64,000 bases of DNA, taken from positions 302,353-366,352 of the forward strand of contig NZ_FQWZ01000003.1 of the NCBI RefSeq assembly GCF_900129825.1, written 5' to 3'. Origin of the DNA: Hydrocarboniphaga daqingensis. Lineage in GTDB: Bacteria; Pseudomonadota; Gammaproteobacteria; Nevskiales; Nevskiaceae. The position numbers and the translations under genes are program-made. Of the stretch, positions 8,755 to 17,153 are shown piece after piece. Position 1 is the stretch's first letter. Each line of letters begins with the position of its first letter. The notes below the pieces were generated by a model. The model did no database searches. It saw nothing but the letters and a program-made list of their open reading frames with translations, and was not told the origin of the DNA.

Positions 8755-8856
8755 TTACTTGTTCTTCTTCTTTTCGTTCTTCTCGGCGCGCTTTTCGGCC
8801 GGCGTCTTCAGCGGCTTCTTCTTGGTTTCCTTCTTTGCGTCCTGGCTCTTGCTCAT
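8755..8856 (-). CDS. Lys-rich 33-aa microprotein
   Basis: Starts ATGAGCAAGAGCCAGG and encodes 33 residues beginning MSKSQDAKKETKKKPLKTPA and ending in a Lys/Glu-rich tail (about half the residues are Lys or Glu). It overlaps the stop of the 54-aa gene upstream by 4 nt (ATGA), which strongly supports it as a real coupled gene. Small MSKSQDAKKE-type proteins of this length occur across Proteobacteria, with no function known to me. The composition suggests nucleic-acid or ribosome association, which is inference. Confidence 0.75.
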   Translation of the reverse strand: MSKSQDAKKETKKKPLKTPAEKRAEKNEKKKNK

Positions 8857-9017
8857 GATGTCGGCTCGGTTGATGAGGGCGCTTGGCCCTGGGTGTCGGT
8901 GTCACCTTCGGCGCCGCCCGTGCCACGGGCCAGCTTTTTCAGGCGCTTTTCTTCCTGCTGCTTGCTCTTCTTCAGTTCCCGCTGTCGCTTGTCGAATCCG
9001 TAATTGGGCTTGGCCAT
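8853..9017 (-). CDS. Conserved MAKPNYGF-type 54-aa protein
   Basis: 54 residues starting MAKPNYGFDKRQRELKKSKQ. The first 30 residues are basic and would form a helix. The tail is Gly/Thr/Ser/Gln-rich and looks disordered. The MAKPNYGF(D/E)KRQRE start is a recurring small-protein family in Beta- and Gammaproteobacteria with no assigned role that I know. The frame is open for 61 further codons upstream, but the family start is at 9017. Its stop overlaps the start of the 33-aa gene, so the two make one bicistronic unit, divergent from the PrpE-like gene. Confidence 0.8.
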   Translation of the reverse strand: MAKPNYGFDKRQRELKKSKQQEEKRLKKLARGTGGAEGDTDTQGQAPSSTEPTS

Positions 9018-9057
9018 GTGCGCTCCGTTGTCGACGGCCAGTCTACGGGAATGATCG

Positions 9058-9076
9058 CCGGTCAGTTTTTGACCGG
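9058..9076. promoter_or_regulatory. Inverted repeat CCGGTCA-N5-TGACCGG in divergent promoter region
   Basis: A perfect 7-bp inverted repeat around GTTTT sits in the 151-bp gap between the microprotein unit (leftward) and the acyl-CoA synthetase (rightward). Position and symmetry suit an operator for a dimeric regulator acting on one or both promoters. An RNA hairpin in the leader of either transcript is the alternative. Confidence 0.4.
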
Positions 9077-9168
9077 TCGCGCGACGGCGCCGGGCGCGGC
9101 ATGCTAGCCGCCGACGTTCCTCGCTCCGCCGCCGGATGGCGCGCGGTCCACCGATATCAGGGATGACC

Positions 9169-11082
9169 ATGGACCCGAACGCAATGTCGACATCGAACAC
9201 GCTGTATCAGGCTCAGTACCAGCAGGCGCAGCTCGACCCCGAGGCTTTCTGGGCCGCGCAGGCCGACGCACTGCACTGGGATCGACGCTGGGACCAGGTG
9301 CTGGATCGCCGCAATGCGCCGATCTATCGCTGGTTCGACGGCGCCGAGTTCAACACCTGTTACAACGCGCTCGATCGCCATGTCGAGGCCGGTCGCGGCG
9401 ACCAGTTGGCGCTGATCTACGACAGCCCGGTCACCGATACGCGCCAGCAATACAGCTACCGCGAGCTGACCGAGCGCGTCGCGCGCGTCGCTGGGCTGCT
9501 GCGCGCGCAGGGCGTCGGCAAGGGCGACCGCGTGGTCATCTACCTGCCGATGGTCCCGGAAGTGGCGATCGCGATGCTCGCCTGCGCGCGGATCGGCGCG
9601 ATCCATTCGGTCGTCTTCGGTGGGTTTGCCGCGCCGGAGCTGGCCAAGCGGATCGATGCGGCGAAGCCGGTGCTGGTGCTGACCGCCAGTTGCGGCATCG
9701 AGCCGGGCCGCATCGTCGAATACAAGCCGCTGCTCGACGAAGCACTGACGCTGGCCGAGCACAAGGTCACGCGCGTGGTGCTGCTGCAACGCAAGCAGTG
9801 CCTGGCGTCGATGCAGCCGGGCCGCGATCACGACTGGCAGCTGGCCGAGGCCGCTGCCGAGCCGGCGCCCTGTGCGCGGATCGCGGCGACCGATCCGCTG
9901 TACGTGTTGTACACGTCCGGCACCACTGGCAAACCCAAGGGCGTGGTCCGCGATCACGGTGGCCACGCGGTGGCGCTGCTGTACTCGATGAAGGCGGTCT
10001 ACGACGTCGGCCCTGGCGACGTGTTCTGGGCCGCATCGGATTGCGGCTGGGTCGTCGGCCATTCGTACATCGTCTATGGGCCGCTGCTCGCCGGCTGCAC
10101 GACGATCCTGTACGAAGGCAAGCCGGTCGGCACGCCCGATGCCGGCGCGTTCTGGCGCGTGATCTCGCAGTACCGCGTCAAGTCGTTCTTCACCGCGCCG
10201 ACCGCATTCCGCGCGATCAAGAAAGAAGACCCGCGTGGCGAGCTGATCGGCCGCTATGACCTGAGCAGCTTGAAGACGCTGTATCTGGCCGGCGAGCGCT
10301 GCGATCCGGACACCGTGCTGTGGGCGCAGCAGATGCTGAAAGTCCCGGTGGTCGATCACTGGTGGCAGACCGAACTCGGCTGGCCGGCGATCGCCAACTG
10401 CATCGGCCTGACGCCGATGACCGTCAAGCCGGGCTCGGCCACAGTGCCGGTGCCCGGCTTCGATATGCAGGTGCTCGATGCCGACGGTGCGGCGCTGCCG
10501 GCCGGCGAAATCGGCAATCTGGTGATCAAGCTGCCGCTGCCGCCGGGCACGCTGGCAACGCTGTGGAACGACGAAGCCGGCTATCGCGACAACTACCTGT
10601 CGCGCTATCCCGGCTATTACCTGACCGGCGACGCGGGCGTGATCGATGAGGACGGTTATTGCTGGGTGATGTCGCGGATCGACGACATCATCAACGTCGC
10701 CGGCCACCGGCTGTCGACTGGCGCGATGGAGGAAATCCTGGCCGCGCATCCCGATGTCGCCGAATGCGCGGTGATCGGCGTCGCCGACGCGCTCAAGGGC
10801 CAGTTGCCGGTCGGGCTGGTCGTGCTCAAGAGCGGCGTGACGCGGCCGGCCGACGAGATCACGCGCGAACTGGTCGAGCGCGTGCGCGCCAGCATCGGCG
10901 CCGTTGCGGCGTTTAAGCAGGCCGTGATCGTGCCGCGACTGCCGAAGACCCGCAGCGGCAAAGTGCTGCGCGCCACGATGCGCGCGATCGCCGACGGCCG
11001 CAGCTACACGATGCCGGCCACGATCGACGACCCACGGATTCTCGACGAGATCGCGCCGCTGCTGGTGCCGCCGCCACGCTGA
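9169..11082 (+). CDS. PrpE-like propionyl-/acetyl-CoA synthetase (AMP-forming)
   Basis: 637 residues of the ANL superfamily. It activates a short acid with ATP to acyl-AMP and then acyl-CoA. The ATP loop reads YTSGTTGKPKGVVRDHGG, the VVRD(H/N)GG continuation being typical of PrpE/ACSS3 rather than Acs. Further blocks are WWQTELGWP, the hinge region YLTGDAGVIDEDGYCWVMSR, and the A10 motif PKTRSGKVLR with the catalytic (and acetylatable) Lys. The start at 9169 is chosen because AGGGA precedes it. ATGs at 9136, 9163 and 9184 are alternatives. It stands alone between the microproteins and the DUF1302 gene. Likely role: rescue of propionate or another short acid produced by nearby degradation pathways. 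Confidence 0.88.
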   Translation: MDPNAMSTSNTLYQAQYQQAQLDPEAFWAAQADALHWDRRWDQVLDRRNAPIYRWFDGAEFNTCYNALDRHVEAGRGDQLALIYDSPVTDTRQQYSYRELTERVARVAGLLRAQGVGKGDRVVIYLPMVPEVAIAMLACARIGAIHSVVFGGFAAPELAKRIDAAKPVLVLTASCGIEPGRIVEYKPLLDEALTLAEHKVTRVVLLQRKQCLASMQPGRDHDWQLAEAAAEPAPCARIAATDPLYVLYTSGTTGKPKGVVRDHGGHAVALLYSMKAVYDVGPGDVFWAASDCGWVVGHSYIVYGPLLAGCTTILYEGKPVGTPDAGAFWRVISQYRVKSFFTAPTAFRAIKKEDPRGELIGRYDLSSLKTLYLAGERCDPDTVLWAQQMLKVPVVDHWWQTELGWPAIANCIGLTPMTVKPGSATVPVPGFDMQVLDADGAALPAGEIGNLVIKLPLPPGTLATLWNDEAGYRDNYLSRYPGYYLTGDAGVIDEDGYCWVMSRIDDIINVAGHRLSTGAMEEILAAHPDVAECAVIGVADALKGQLPVGLVVLKSGVTRPADEITRELVERVRASIGAVAAFKQAVIVPRLPKTRSGKVLRATMRAIADGRSYTMPATIDDPRILDEIAPLLVPPPR

Positions 11083-11416
11083 CGGTCGATACTCGACGCA
11101 ACTTCGACGCGTCGGCTGACTTCGTCACAACGGGCGATGCCGGCGCGTGCTGCTGTCGTCGATATCAGCGCTGCAGTGGCGGCAACACCGGCTGATCAAT
11201 CGCCACCGGCGACGACGCGGTGCCGGCCATTGAGGCGTTTTTACCGCTCGAACCCGTTTGTTGACGATGCGCGCCTCATCCATGCAGCCGATGGAGCAGG
11301 CGGCGCCAACGTCTAGCATTCCGGATAAGCACCCGGAGTCTTGCCGGCACGGCAGGCACTCCGCGAGATGCGATGACACAACAGGTCCGCTCAAGCGGAC
11401 GACCGGAGACCGTGCG
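11083..11416. other. 334-bp intergenic region with operator-like repeat
   Basis: I find no credible gene between the synthetase and the DUF1302 gene. Near its end, GTCCGCT-CA-AGCGGAC (11385-11400) is a perfect 7-bp inverted repeat, 16 nt before the DUF1302 start and overlapping where a leader hairpin or operator would act. No clear -35/-10 pair stands out. Confidence 0.5.
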
Positions 11417-13327
11417 ATGGGAATGTTGAATGGGGAGCAACTGGCTGCGCGTCGTGTGCGCCAGCGCTGGCAGGCGGGTTTGGCGTGCGTGGGGACGGCG
11501 CTGAGCTACAGCGGTGCAGCCAACGCTTACAGCTTCTGGGGCATCGAGATGGATTCGCAGCTGTCGGCGACCTATTCGACGGCGATGCGCGTCGAGTCGC
11601 CTTCCAACGGCATCACCAATCCGCCGCCGCCTCCCGAAATCCCGGTCGCCGATTTTCTGAAGGTGTCGCAGTTCAACTTCGACGACGGCAGCCAAAACTT
11701 CAACAAGGGCTCGCTGATCAACAACCGCATGACGCTGCTCGGCGAGCTGAACTTCGCCCGTGATGACTTCGGTCTGGTGCTGCGCGGCGACGTGTTCTAT
11801 GACCGTGCCTATCGCAAGCGCAACGACAACAATTCGCCGGACACGATCAACAAGACCGAAGGCGAGGTCAACGAGTTCAGCAACGACGCGCGCTACCGTG
11901 ACGGCCGTCGTGCGCGTTTCCTCGACGCCTATGTCTACGGCAGCTGGTATCTGGGCGAAAGCGCAGCACTGAACGTGCGTGTCGGCCGGCATATCGCTGC
12001 GTACGGCGAAAGCCTGTTTTTCAGCGGTATTTCGTTTGCACAGGCGCCGGCCGATGCGACCAAGGCGGCGATCCCCGGCGCCGACGTCAAGAGCATCCTG
12101 CTGCCGGTCAACCAGATCAGTGCGCAGCTGTCGCTGAATGACCGGGTCAGCTTAGTGGGCCAGTACAAGCTGCAGTTCAAGCACACCGAACTGTATCCGG
12201 TCGGCGAATTCTTCTCGCCGGCGGACGTTGTCGGCCCCGGTGCCGAATTCATCTACGGCCTGCGCAATCCGCTGTTCTTCGGCAACTACCAGAACACCAA
12301 CCTGTTCTCGACCGACACCATACAGCTGCTGCAGACCGCCGCCGGCTTCTTGAACACCGAGCTGCCGGCCGGAGCGGCGCTGACCACGCTGTTCAACAAC
12401 CTCGACAGCTTGCTGCCCGATGTGCCGATTCCGTTGGCGCTGATTCCGCAGCCGAACCAGCCGCGGTTCATCAACGTGATTCGTCAGGGCGATATCCGCC
12501 CGAGCGCACACGGCCAGTACAGCGTCGGTATCAAGTACCAGCTGACGCCGACGACGAACGTCGGTGCGTTCCGCCTGCGCTATCACGACACCAACCCGGC
12601 GCCCGTGCAGAACTACGGCAGCGCGCCGCTGCTGGTCGGCCCCAATGGCAATCCGCTGATTTCGACCGGCGATCTAGGCCTGCTGGTGCCGACGACCTAC
12701 AACATCCGCTACTTCGACGGCGTCGACATGACGGCGCTGAGCCTGTCGACCTCGTTGTTCGGTGCCAACATCGGTATGGACCTGACGTACCGCGAGGGCA
12801 CGCCGGTGCTGGTCGACGCCGACGGCGGCATCCAGGGTCCGATCCCGACGCCGGTGCGCGGCAATGTTGGCCAGATCCAGTTCTCCGGCTTGTACACGAT
12901 CGGTCCGCGCTGGTTCTGGGACACGCTGACGCTGGTCGGCGAGGTGGGCTACAACAACGTGTTTTCGCATCAGCAGGCTTGCGCCGCGACGCCCGACAGC
13001 TGCCGCCGCGACTTCACCAACACGCGTGACGCCTCGGCGGCACAGATGATCGTGCTGATCGACAAGAAGAACGTATTCCCGGCCTGGGACGTGAACTTCC
13101 CGATCATCATGTCCGGCGTCATCAACGGCCAGAGCTCGCTGCTCGGCGGCTTTGGTCAGCTCAACGGCCCTGGCGACTACCGCGCCAGCGTCGGCGTCAA
13201 CTTCACGCGGCTGCAGGCGCTGACGCTGGGTATGGCCTACAACGCCTACATCGGCTCGGCGGACACCAAGCTGCGGCCGATCCAGGACCGCGACAACGTT
13301 TCGTTCTCGGCCAAATACAACTTCTAG
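11417..13327 (+). CDS. DUF1302 family outer-membrane protein
   Basis: 636 residues. The start at 11417 follows GGAGAC. A cleavable signal peptide is visible (basic RRVRQRWQ, then a hydrophobic stretch, then A-N-A before YSFWG). The mature part is rich in alternating polar/hydrophobic strands and ends in Phe (KYNF), as beta-barrel outer-membrane proteins do. FWGIEMDSQLSAT, RVGRHIAAYGESLFFSGIS and VSFSAKYNF fit the DUF1302 family. Members are commonly found beside steroid, alkyl or aromatic degradation genes together with DUF1329. No DUF1329 gene is present here. The flavin reductase follows after 19 nt, so transport of a hydrophobic substrate feeding an oxygenase is a reasonable guess. Confidence 0.8.
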   Translation: MGMLNGEQLAARRVRQRWQAGLACVGTALSYSGAANAYSFWGIEMDSQLSATYSTAMRVESPSNGITNPPPPPEIPVADFLKVSQFNFDDGSQNFNKGSLINNRMTLLGELNFARDDFGLVLRGDVFYDRAYRKRNDNNSPDTINKTEGEVNEFSNDARYRDGRRARFLDAYVYGSWYLGESAALNVRVGRHIAAYGESLFFSGISFAQAPADATKAAIPGADVKSILLPVNQISAQLSLNDRVSLVGQYKLQFKHTELYPVGEFFSPADVVGPGAEFIYGLRNPLFFGNYQNTNLFSTDTIQLLQTAAGFLNTELPAGAALTTLFNNLDSLLPDVPIPLALIPQPNQPRFINVIRQGDIRPSAHGQYSVGIKYQLTPTTNVGAFRLRYHDTNPAPVQNYGSAPLLVGPNGNPLISTGDLGLLVPTTYNIRYFDGVDMTALSLSTSLFGANIGMDLTYREGTPVLVDADGGIQGPIPTPVRGNVGQIQFSGLYTIGPRWFWDTLTLVGEVGYNNVFSHQQACAATPDSCRRDFTNTRDASAAQMIVLIDKKNVFPAWDVNFPIIMSGVINGQSSLLGGFGQLNGPGDYRASVGVNFTRLQALTLGMAYNAYIGSADTKLRPIQDRDNVSFSAKYNF

Positions 13328-13346
13328 TCCCACAGAGCCCGACCCG

Positions 13347-14372
13347 ATGGACACTCCCGCGACTTCGGCTGCGCAAATCGCCCGTTCCATGCATGCTATG
13401 GAAATGAGCCAGACCGAAACATTCGATGCGACGGAGTTCCGTCGGGCGCTGGGTAGCTTCGCTACCGGCGTCACCATCATCACCACGCTGGATGCCGACG
13501 GTAATAAAGTCGGCCTGACCGCCAACAGCTTCAACTCGGTATCGCTGAATCCGCCGCTGGTGCTGTGGAGCCTGGCCGAAACCTCGGCCAGTCTGCCGGC
13601 GTTCCGTGCGGCGACCCATTGGGCCGTGCACGTACTGGCGGCCGATCAGGAGCCGCTGTCGTCGCGCTTCGCCAAGCGCGGCGTCGACAAGTTCGCCGGT
13701 CTGGAACTCGACACCGGGCCGGACGGCATTCCGCTGCTGCGTGGCTGTACCGCGCGCTTCGAATGCCGCACCGCGTTCCAGTACGAAGGCGGCGATCACG
13801 TGATCTTGGTCGGGCAAGTGCTGAAGTTCGAGCGCGCCGAGTCGGCTCCGCTGGTCTATCACAGCGGCCGCTATGCGCACGCGACGCGCCGCGACGACAG
13901 CTTGAAGCCGCGCAGTGCCTATCTGGCCGGCAGCTTCAACGAAGACTTTCTCGGCTATCTGCTCGGCCGCAGTCACCACCAGTTCTTCAGCAAGATCCGC
14001 TCGCATCTGGATCACGAAGGGCTCAGCGACGAAGAATTCTATCTGCTGTCGACGCTGACGCTGAAGCACGATCTGTCGGCCAGCGAACTCGACGCCGGCA
14101 TGGCGGGCGTGCTCGACGACCACAGCAGCTCGGCGCTGCAGTCGCTGATCGGCCGCGGCCTGGCACAGACGCTGGACGGCAGCGACGGCAAGGCCTTCGA
14201 GCTGACGCTGGAAGGCCGCGCTTGCGCGTTGCGGATCATCTCGGCCGCCAAGGCGGTCGAGTCGCAGTTGCTGGAGCGGCTGGGCCCCGGCGAAGGCGAA
14301 GTGCTGAAGTCGCTGCTGAACCGCTTGCTGTCGGCGACCGACGCCGGCGCCAGCGCGCTGTGGCAGACCTGA
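13347..14372 (+). CDS. Flavin reductase fused to a C-terminal MarR-like domain
   Basis: 341 residues. Residues about 28-175 are a flavin-reductase domain of the HpaC/DIM6 type (FRRALGSFATGVTIIT, LTANSFNSVSLNPPLVLWSL, HWAVHVLA, then LVYHSGRYA). It would supply reduced FMN/FAD to a partner monooxygenase. Residues about 180-335 are helical with a winged-helix character (FSKIRSHLDHEGLSDEEFYLLSTLTL, ending with ALRIISAAKAVESQLLERLGPGE). The same two-part design is known in the C1 reductase of Acinetobacter p-hydroxyphenylacetate hydroxylase, where the MarR-like part responds to substrate and autoinhibits. No oxygenase partner is adjacent. The start is uncertain: ATGs at 13347, 13389 and 13407 are all possible. 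Confidence 0.85.
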   Translation: MDTPATSAAQIARSMHAMEMSQTETFDATEFRRALGSFATGVTIITTLDADGNKVGLTANSFNSVSLNPPLVLWSLAETSASLPAFRAATHWAVHVLAADQEPLSSRFAKRGVDKFAGLELDTGPDGIPLLRGCTARFECRTAFQYEGGDHVILVGQVLKFERAESAPLVYHSGRYAHATRRDDSLKPRSAYLAGSFNEDFLGYLLGRSHHQFFSKIRSHLDHEGLSDEEFYLLSTLTLKHDLSASELDAGMAGVLDDHSSSALQSLIGRGLAQTLDGSDGKAFELTLEGRACALRIISAAKAVESQLLERLGPGEGEVLKSLLNRLLSATDAGASALWQT

Positions 14373-14422
14373 TCCGGCAAGGCTGGTCGTAGCAGCGGCG
14401 CCGGGCTCGGCGCCGCGCCGCT

Positions 14423-15118
14423 TCAGCAGCAGTACTGACTGGTCGGCAGCACGTCGAGTTGGTCCATGTCGATGAAGCGATGGACGCTGTCCATCATCCG
14501 GTCGAGATTGTGCTGGAACCGCTCGCCGTCACCGGCCGCATCAAAAAACACCAGAGGATCGGTCATTGCCGCCGCTGGGAAACATTCTTCGACGAAGGCG
14601 TCGTAGTGCGGCGCGTCAGGCGTCAGCGTGCGCGCCACGACGTTCTGGATGTACTCGAACGTCGATTGCGTCTCGATCGCCACCGCCGTGTGATGCCCGT
14701 GCCAGATCGACAGCCACTGCGCCACGTCGAGTCGCGCCGGCCGCTTCAGCAGCGCCATCTGCGCAAAGCCCGTCGTCCGTTCGCCGCGCTGCGCGGGGTG
14801 GCGCTGATTCACCAGCGGCTGCGACTCGGTGACCAGATAGGCCGCGATGCGGGCGCTGTGGGCCAGCAGTGCCGCGTCCAGCGGCGCGCGCCGCGAGTCG
14901 ATCGCGGTATCGACCCAGACTTGCGCGATCGCATCGGGCGGCGATGCCGACGAGACACGGCGCAGCGCCGATGCCGGGGCGACATCGGCGTCCTGCAGGT
15001 TGAACTTCAGCGAGCGCAGCAGCGGCTTCAGCGATGGCGCGCTGTGCCGCAAGCCCTCCGCCCAACTCTGCGCGTCGATGTCGACCGGTCGCCATAGCAG
15101 ATAGATCAGCTTTTCCAT
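14423..15118 (-). CDS. EthD domain-containing protein
   Basis: 231 residues starting MEKLIYLLWRPVDIDA, the typical opening of dimeric alpha-beta barrel EthD proteins. A long open frame upstream (to 15346) is non-coding extension. The C-terminal half has LDVAQWLSIWHGHHTAVAIE, again EthD-like, so the protein may contain two barrel repeats. EthD family members accompany oxygenases and degradation operons and some are small isomerases or dehydratases, but the reaction here is unknown. It is the last gene of the leftward operon, 11 nt after the SDR stop. Confidence 0.72.
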   Translation of the reverse strand: MEKLIYLLWRPVDIDAQSWAEGLRHSAPSLKPLLRSLKFNLQDADVAPASALRRVSSASPPDAIAQVWVDTAIDSRRAPLDAALLAHSARIAAYLVTESQPLVNQRHPAQRGERTTGFAQMALLKRPARLDVAQWLSIWHGHHTAVAIETQSTFEYIQNVVARTLTPDAPHYDAFVEECFPAAAMTDPLVFFDAAGDGERFQHNLDRMMDSVHRFIDMDQLDVLPTSQYCC

Positions 15119-15129
15119 GGCGCGCCCAC

Positions 15130-15921
15130 TCAGGGCATGTACATGCCGCCGTTGCAGTCGAGTGCCGCGCCGGTGATCGCACTGGCGTAGTCCGATACCA
15201 GGAACAGCGCGGCCCGCGCGCATTCGTCGTCGGTGACGATGCGGCCCAGCGGGATGTCCTTGGACACCTGCGCCTTGAGTTCGTCCAGCGGCACGCCGGT
15301 CTGCTGTGCCTGCATCACCATGTAGCCTTCCACCGGCGCGCCCCACATCCAGCCCATGTGGATCGAGTTGACGCGGATGTTGTCCTTGCCGACTTCGTTG
15401 GCGAGGAACTTCACCGAGGTTGCCAATGCGCCCTTGCTCGCGGCGTAGCCGGCTTCGGGCACCGACGGCACTTTGCGTGCGGCCATCGTGTTGATCATTA
15501 CCACCGCGCCGGACTTGCGCTGCTGCATGCCCGGCAGCACCGCTTGCGTCAGCTTCAGCGTGCCGAGCAGGTTGACGTTGAACACGTCGGCCCAGCGGTC
15601 GAGGTTGGCGGTCGATGCGTGGTCGAAGTCGCCGTGCACGAACGCGCTGTTGACCAGCGCATCGATGCGGCCGAAGGTCTTCAGCGTCGTCTCGACCAGG
15701 CGGTCACACTGGCTGCGGTCGCTGATGTCGGTGACGATCTTCAGCACCTGCGTGTCGACACCCAGCGCTTTGATCCGCGCCTCGGCATCGTCGAGCTTGT
15801 CGGCGGTGCGTGCCGCACAGACCACGCCACGCGCGCCTTCACGCGCCGCTTCGATCGCGAGCTTGACGCCCAGGCCCGGCCCGATGCCGGAAATGACGAC
15901 GACCTTGTCTCTCAGCAGCAT
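15130..15921 (-). CDS. Short-chain dehydrogenase/reductase
   Basis: 263 residues starting MLLRDKVVVISGIGPGLG. The Gly-rich NAD(P) motif G-x3-G-x-G reads GIGPGLG, followed by CAART, so an NAD(P)H-dependent oxidoreductase is clear. The catalytic region has INTMAARKVPSVPEAGYAASKGA: Tyr-x3-Lys is present and the upstream Ser position is Thr/Met-like (VMINTMAA), a variation of the usual Ser. A GAGGAG ribosome site lies 8 nt upstream. Substrate is probably a hydroxyl or keto intermediate made by the operon's other enzymes. Confidence 0.88.
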   Translation of the reverse strand: MLLRDKVVVISGIGPGLGVKLAIEAAREGARGVVCAARTADKLDDAEARIKALGVDTQVLKIVTDISDRSQCDRLVETTLKTFGRIDALVNSAFVHGDFDHASTANLDRWADVFNVNLLGTLKLTQAVLPGMQQRKSGAVVMINTMAARKVPSVPEAGYAASKGALATSVKFLANEVGKDNIRVNSIHMGWMWGAPVEGYMVMQAQQTGVPLDELKAQVSKDIPLGRIVTDDECARAALFLVSDYASAITGAALDCNGGMYMP

Positions 15922-15977
15922 GGCGCAGCGCTCCTCGTTGGTTTCGTTATGTGATGCGTGCCGGGCCGGCGTGGTGC

Positions 15978-17153
15978 TCAGCCCAGATGCCGCGCGATGT
16001 ACGCGGCGAAGTCCTGCTCGATCTGCGCGTCGGACAAGCCGAACTGCGCAGCGGTGTAATCGTGGCCGCCCTGGTGTGACTTCTCGTCTTCGACCAGCCA
16101 ATGGCGCATCGTCTCGGCGATGGCCGGCGGTAGATCCTGGCCCAGGAACGCGTAGACCTGGCTCACGACCTCCATCGGCCGCTTCACGGTGTCGATGAAG
16201 CGCACGTCGCAGAACGCCTCGGCGCCGCGCTGATCGCGTATCTGCATCGTGTGCAGCAGCGCGCGACGCATCAGGTCATTCCATTCGCGGCCGGCCGCGG
16301 CGGCGCTGGCGTTGTCGCTGTAAATGCACCACAGCGCATGGATGAAGCTGGCGATCGATGGAATGCTCGACTTGGGATCGCGATGCGTCTGGATTACCCG
16401 AGCACCAGGGAACTCGTCGAGTAGCACCCCCATGCGCAGCAAGTGGTGCGGTGCTTTCAGTACCCAGCGTTCAGCCGTGATGCCGCGCTGCCGCTTCTGC
16501 CACTGCAGGAACTGCAGCATCCGCTTCAGGAAGGCGTAGGCCGGACGCTGGTCCTGCGCATCCATCCACTGCATGTAGCTCGGCACGTCGGCATAGGCAT
16601 TGAACGCCGACAGGAACGAGTGCTCCATCAGCATCACTTCTTCGTCGGCCGCGTCGGCGTCCATCGGATGGATCGCGGTCAGCTTCGGCATCGCCGTGGT
16701 CATCGCCTGCACGTCGCTGCGCGCTTGTGCGATCCGTGCCGACGGCTGCTGCAGTGTCTCGCCGGCAAACGGCACCGGGTAGATCGACTCCCACCACGCC
16801 ATCCAGTGAAAGCGTGGGTCGCGCGACAGCAGGCGGTGCAGCTTGGTTGTCCCGGTTCGCGGCAGGCCGACGATCACCACCGGCGCGGCGATCACCTCGT
16901 TGGCGATCTCCGGATGCTGTTTGAAATAGTCTTCAAGCCGCAGCCGATTGACCAGCTGACTGATCAGCTTGGTTCGCATCAGATAGACGCCGGTCGGCGA
17001 CAGCTTGGCCTCACGTTCCAGCGACTCGCACAAGCGATGCAGCGCCGGCATGAAGCGCGCATCGCCGAAATCGTCCAGGCCGCCGGTGCTGCTGCGTGCT
17101 TCGGCCAGCAGGGCGTCGACGGCAAAGGCGCCGATCGCGGTGGGGGTCGTCAT
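15978..17153 (-). CDS. PAPS-type sulfotransferase family protein
   Basis: 391 residues. The 5'-phosphosulfate-binding loop VIVGLPRTGTTKLHRLL is at about residues 93-109, and the 3'-phosphate motif region VIQTHRDPKSSIPSI is near residue 260. Such bacterial proteins of about 390 residues form a large family often neighbouring DUF1214 proteins. Whether they truly transfer sulfate is mostly untested. The start at 17153 is chosen because it overlaps the upstream stop (TGATG) and has AAGGAG upstream. An ATG 9 nt further upstream sits directly on that site and is less likely. Confidence 0.85.
   Translation of the reverse strand: MTTPTAIGAFAVDALLAEARSSTGGLDDFGDARFMPALHRLCESLEREAKLSPTGVYLMRTKLISQLVNRLRLEDYFKQHPEIANEVIAAPVVIVGLPRTGTTKLHRLLSRDPRFHWMAWWESIYPVPFAGETLQQPSARIAQARSDVQAMTTAMPKLTAIHPMDADAADEEVMLMEHSFLSAFNAYADVPSYMQWMDAQDQRPAYAFLKRMLQFLQWQKRQRGITAERWVLKAPHHLLRMGVLLDEFPGARVIQTHRDPKSSIPSIASFIHALWCIYSDNASAAAAGREWNDLMRRALLHTMQIRDQRGAEAFCDVRFIDTVKRPMEVVSQVYAFLGQDLPPAIAETMRHWLVEDEKSHQGGHDYTAAQFGLSDAQIEQDFAAYIARHLG

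Noticed and set aside
9157-10749. 530-aa minus-strand frame opposite the acyl-CoA synthetase
   Set aside because: Antisense shadow with low-complexity His/Arg/Asp composition and no motif.
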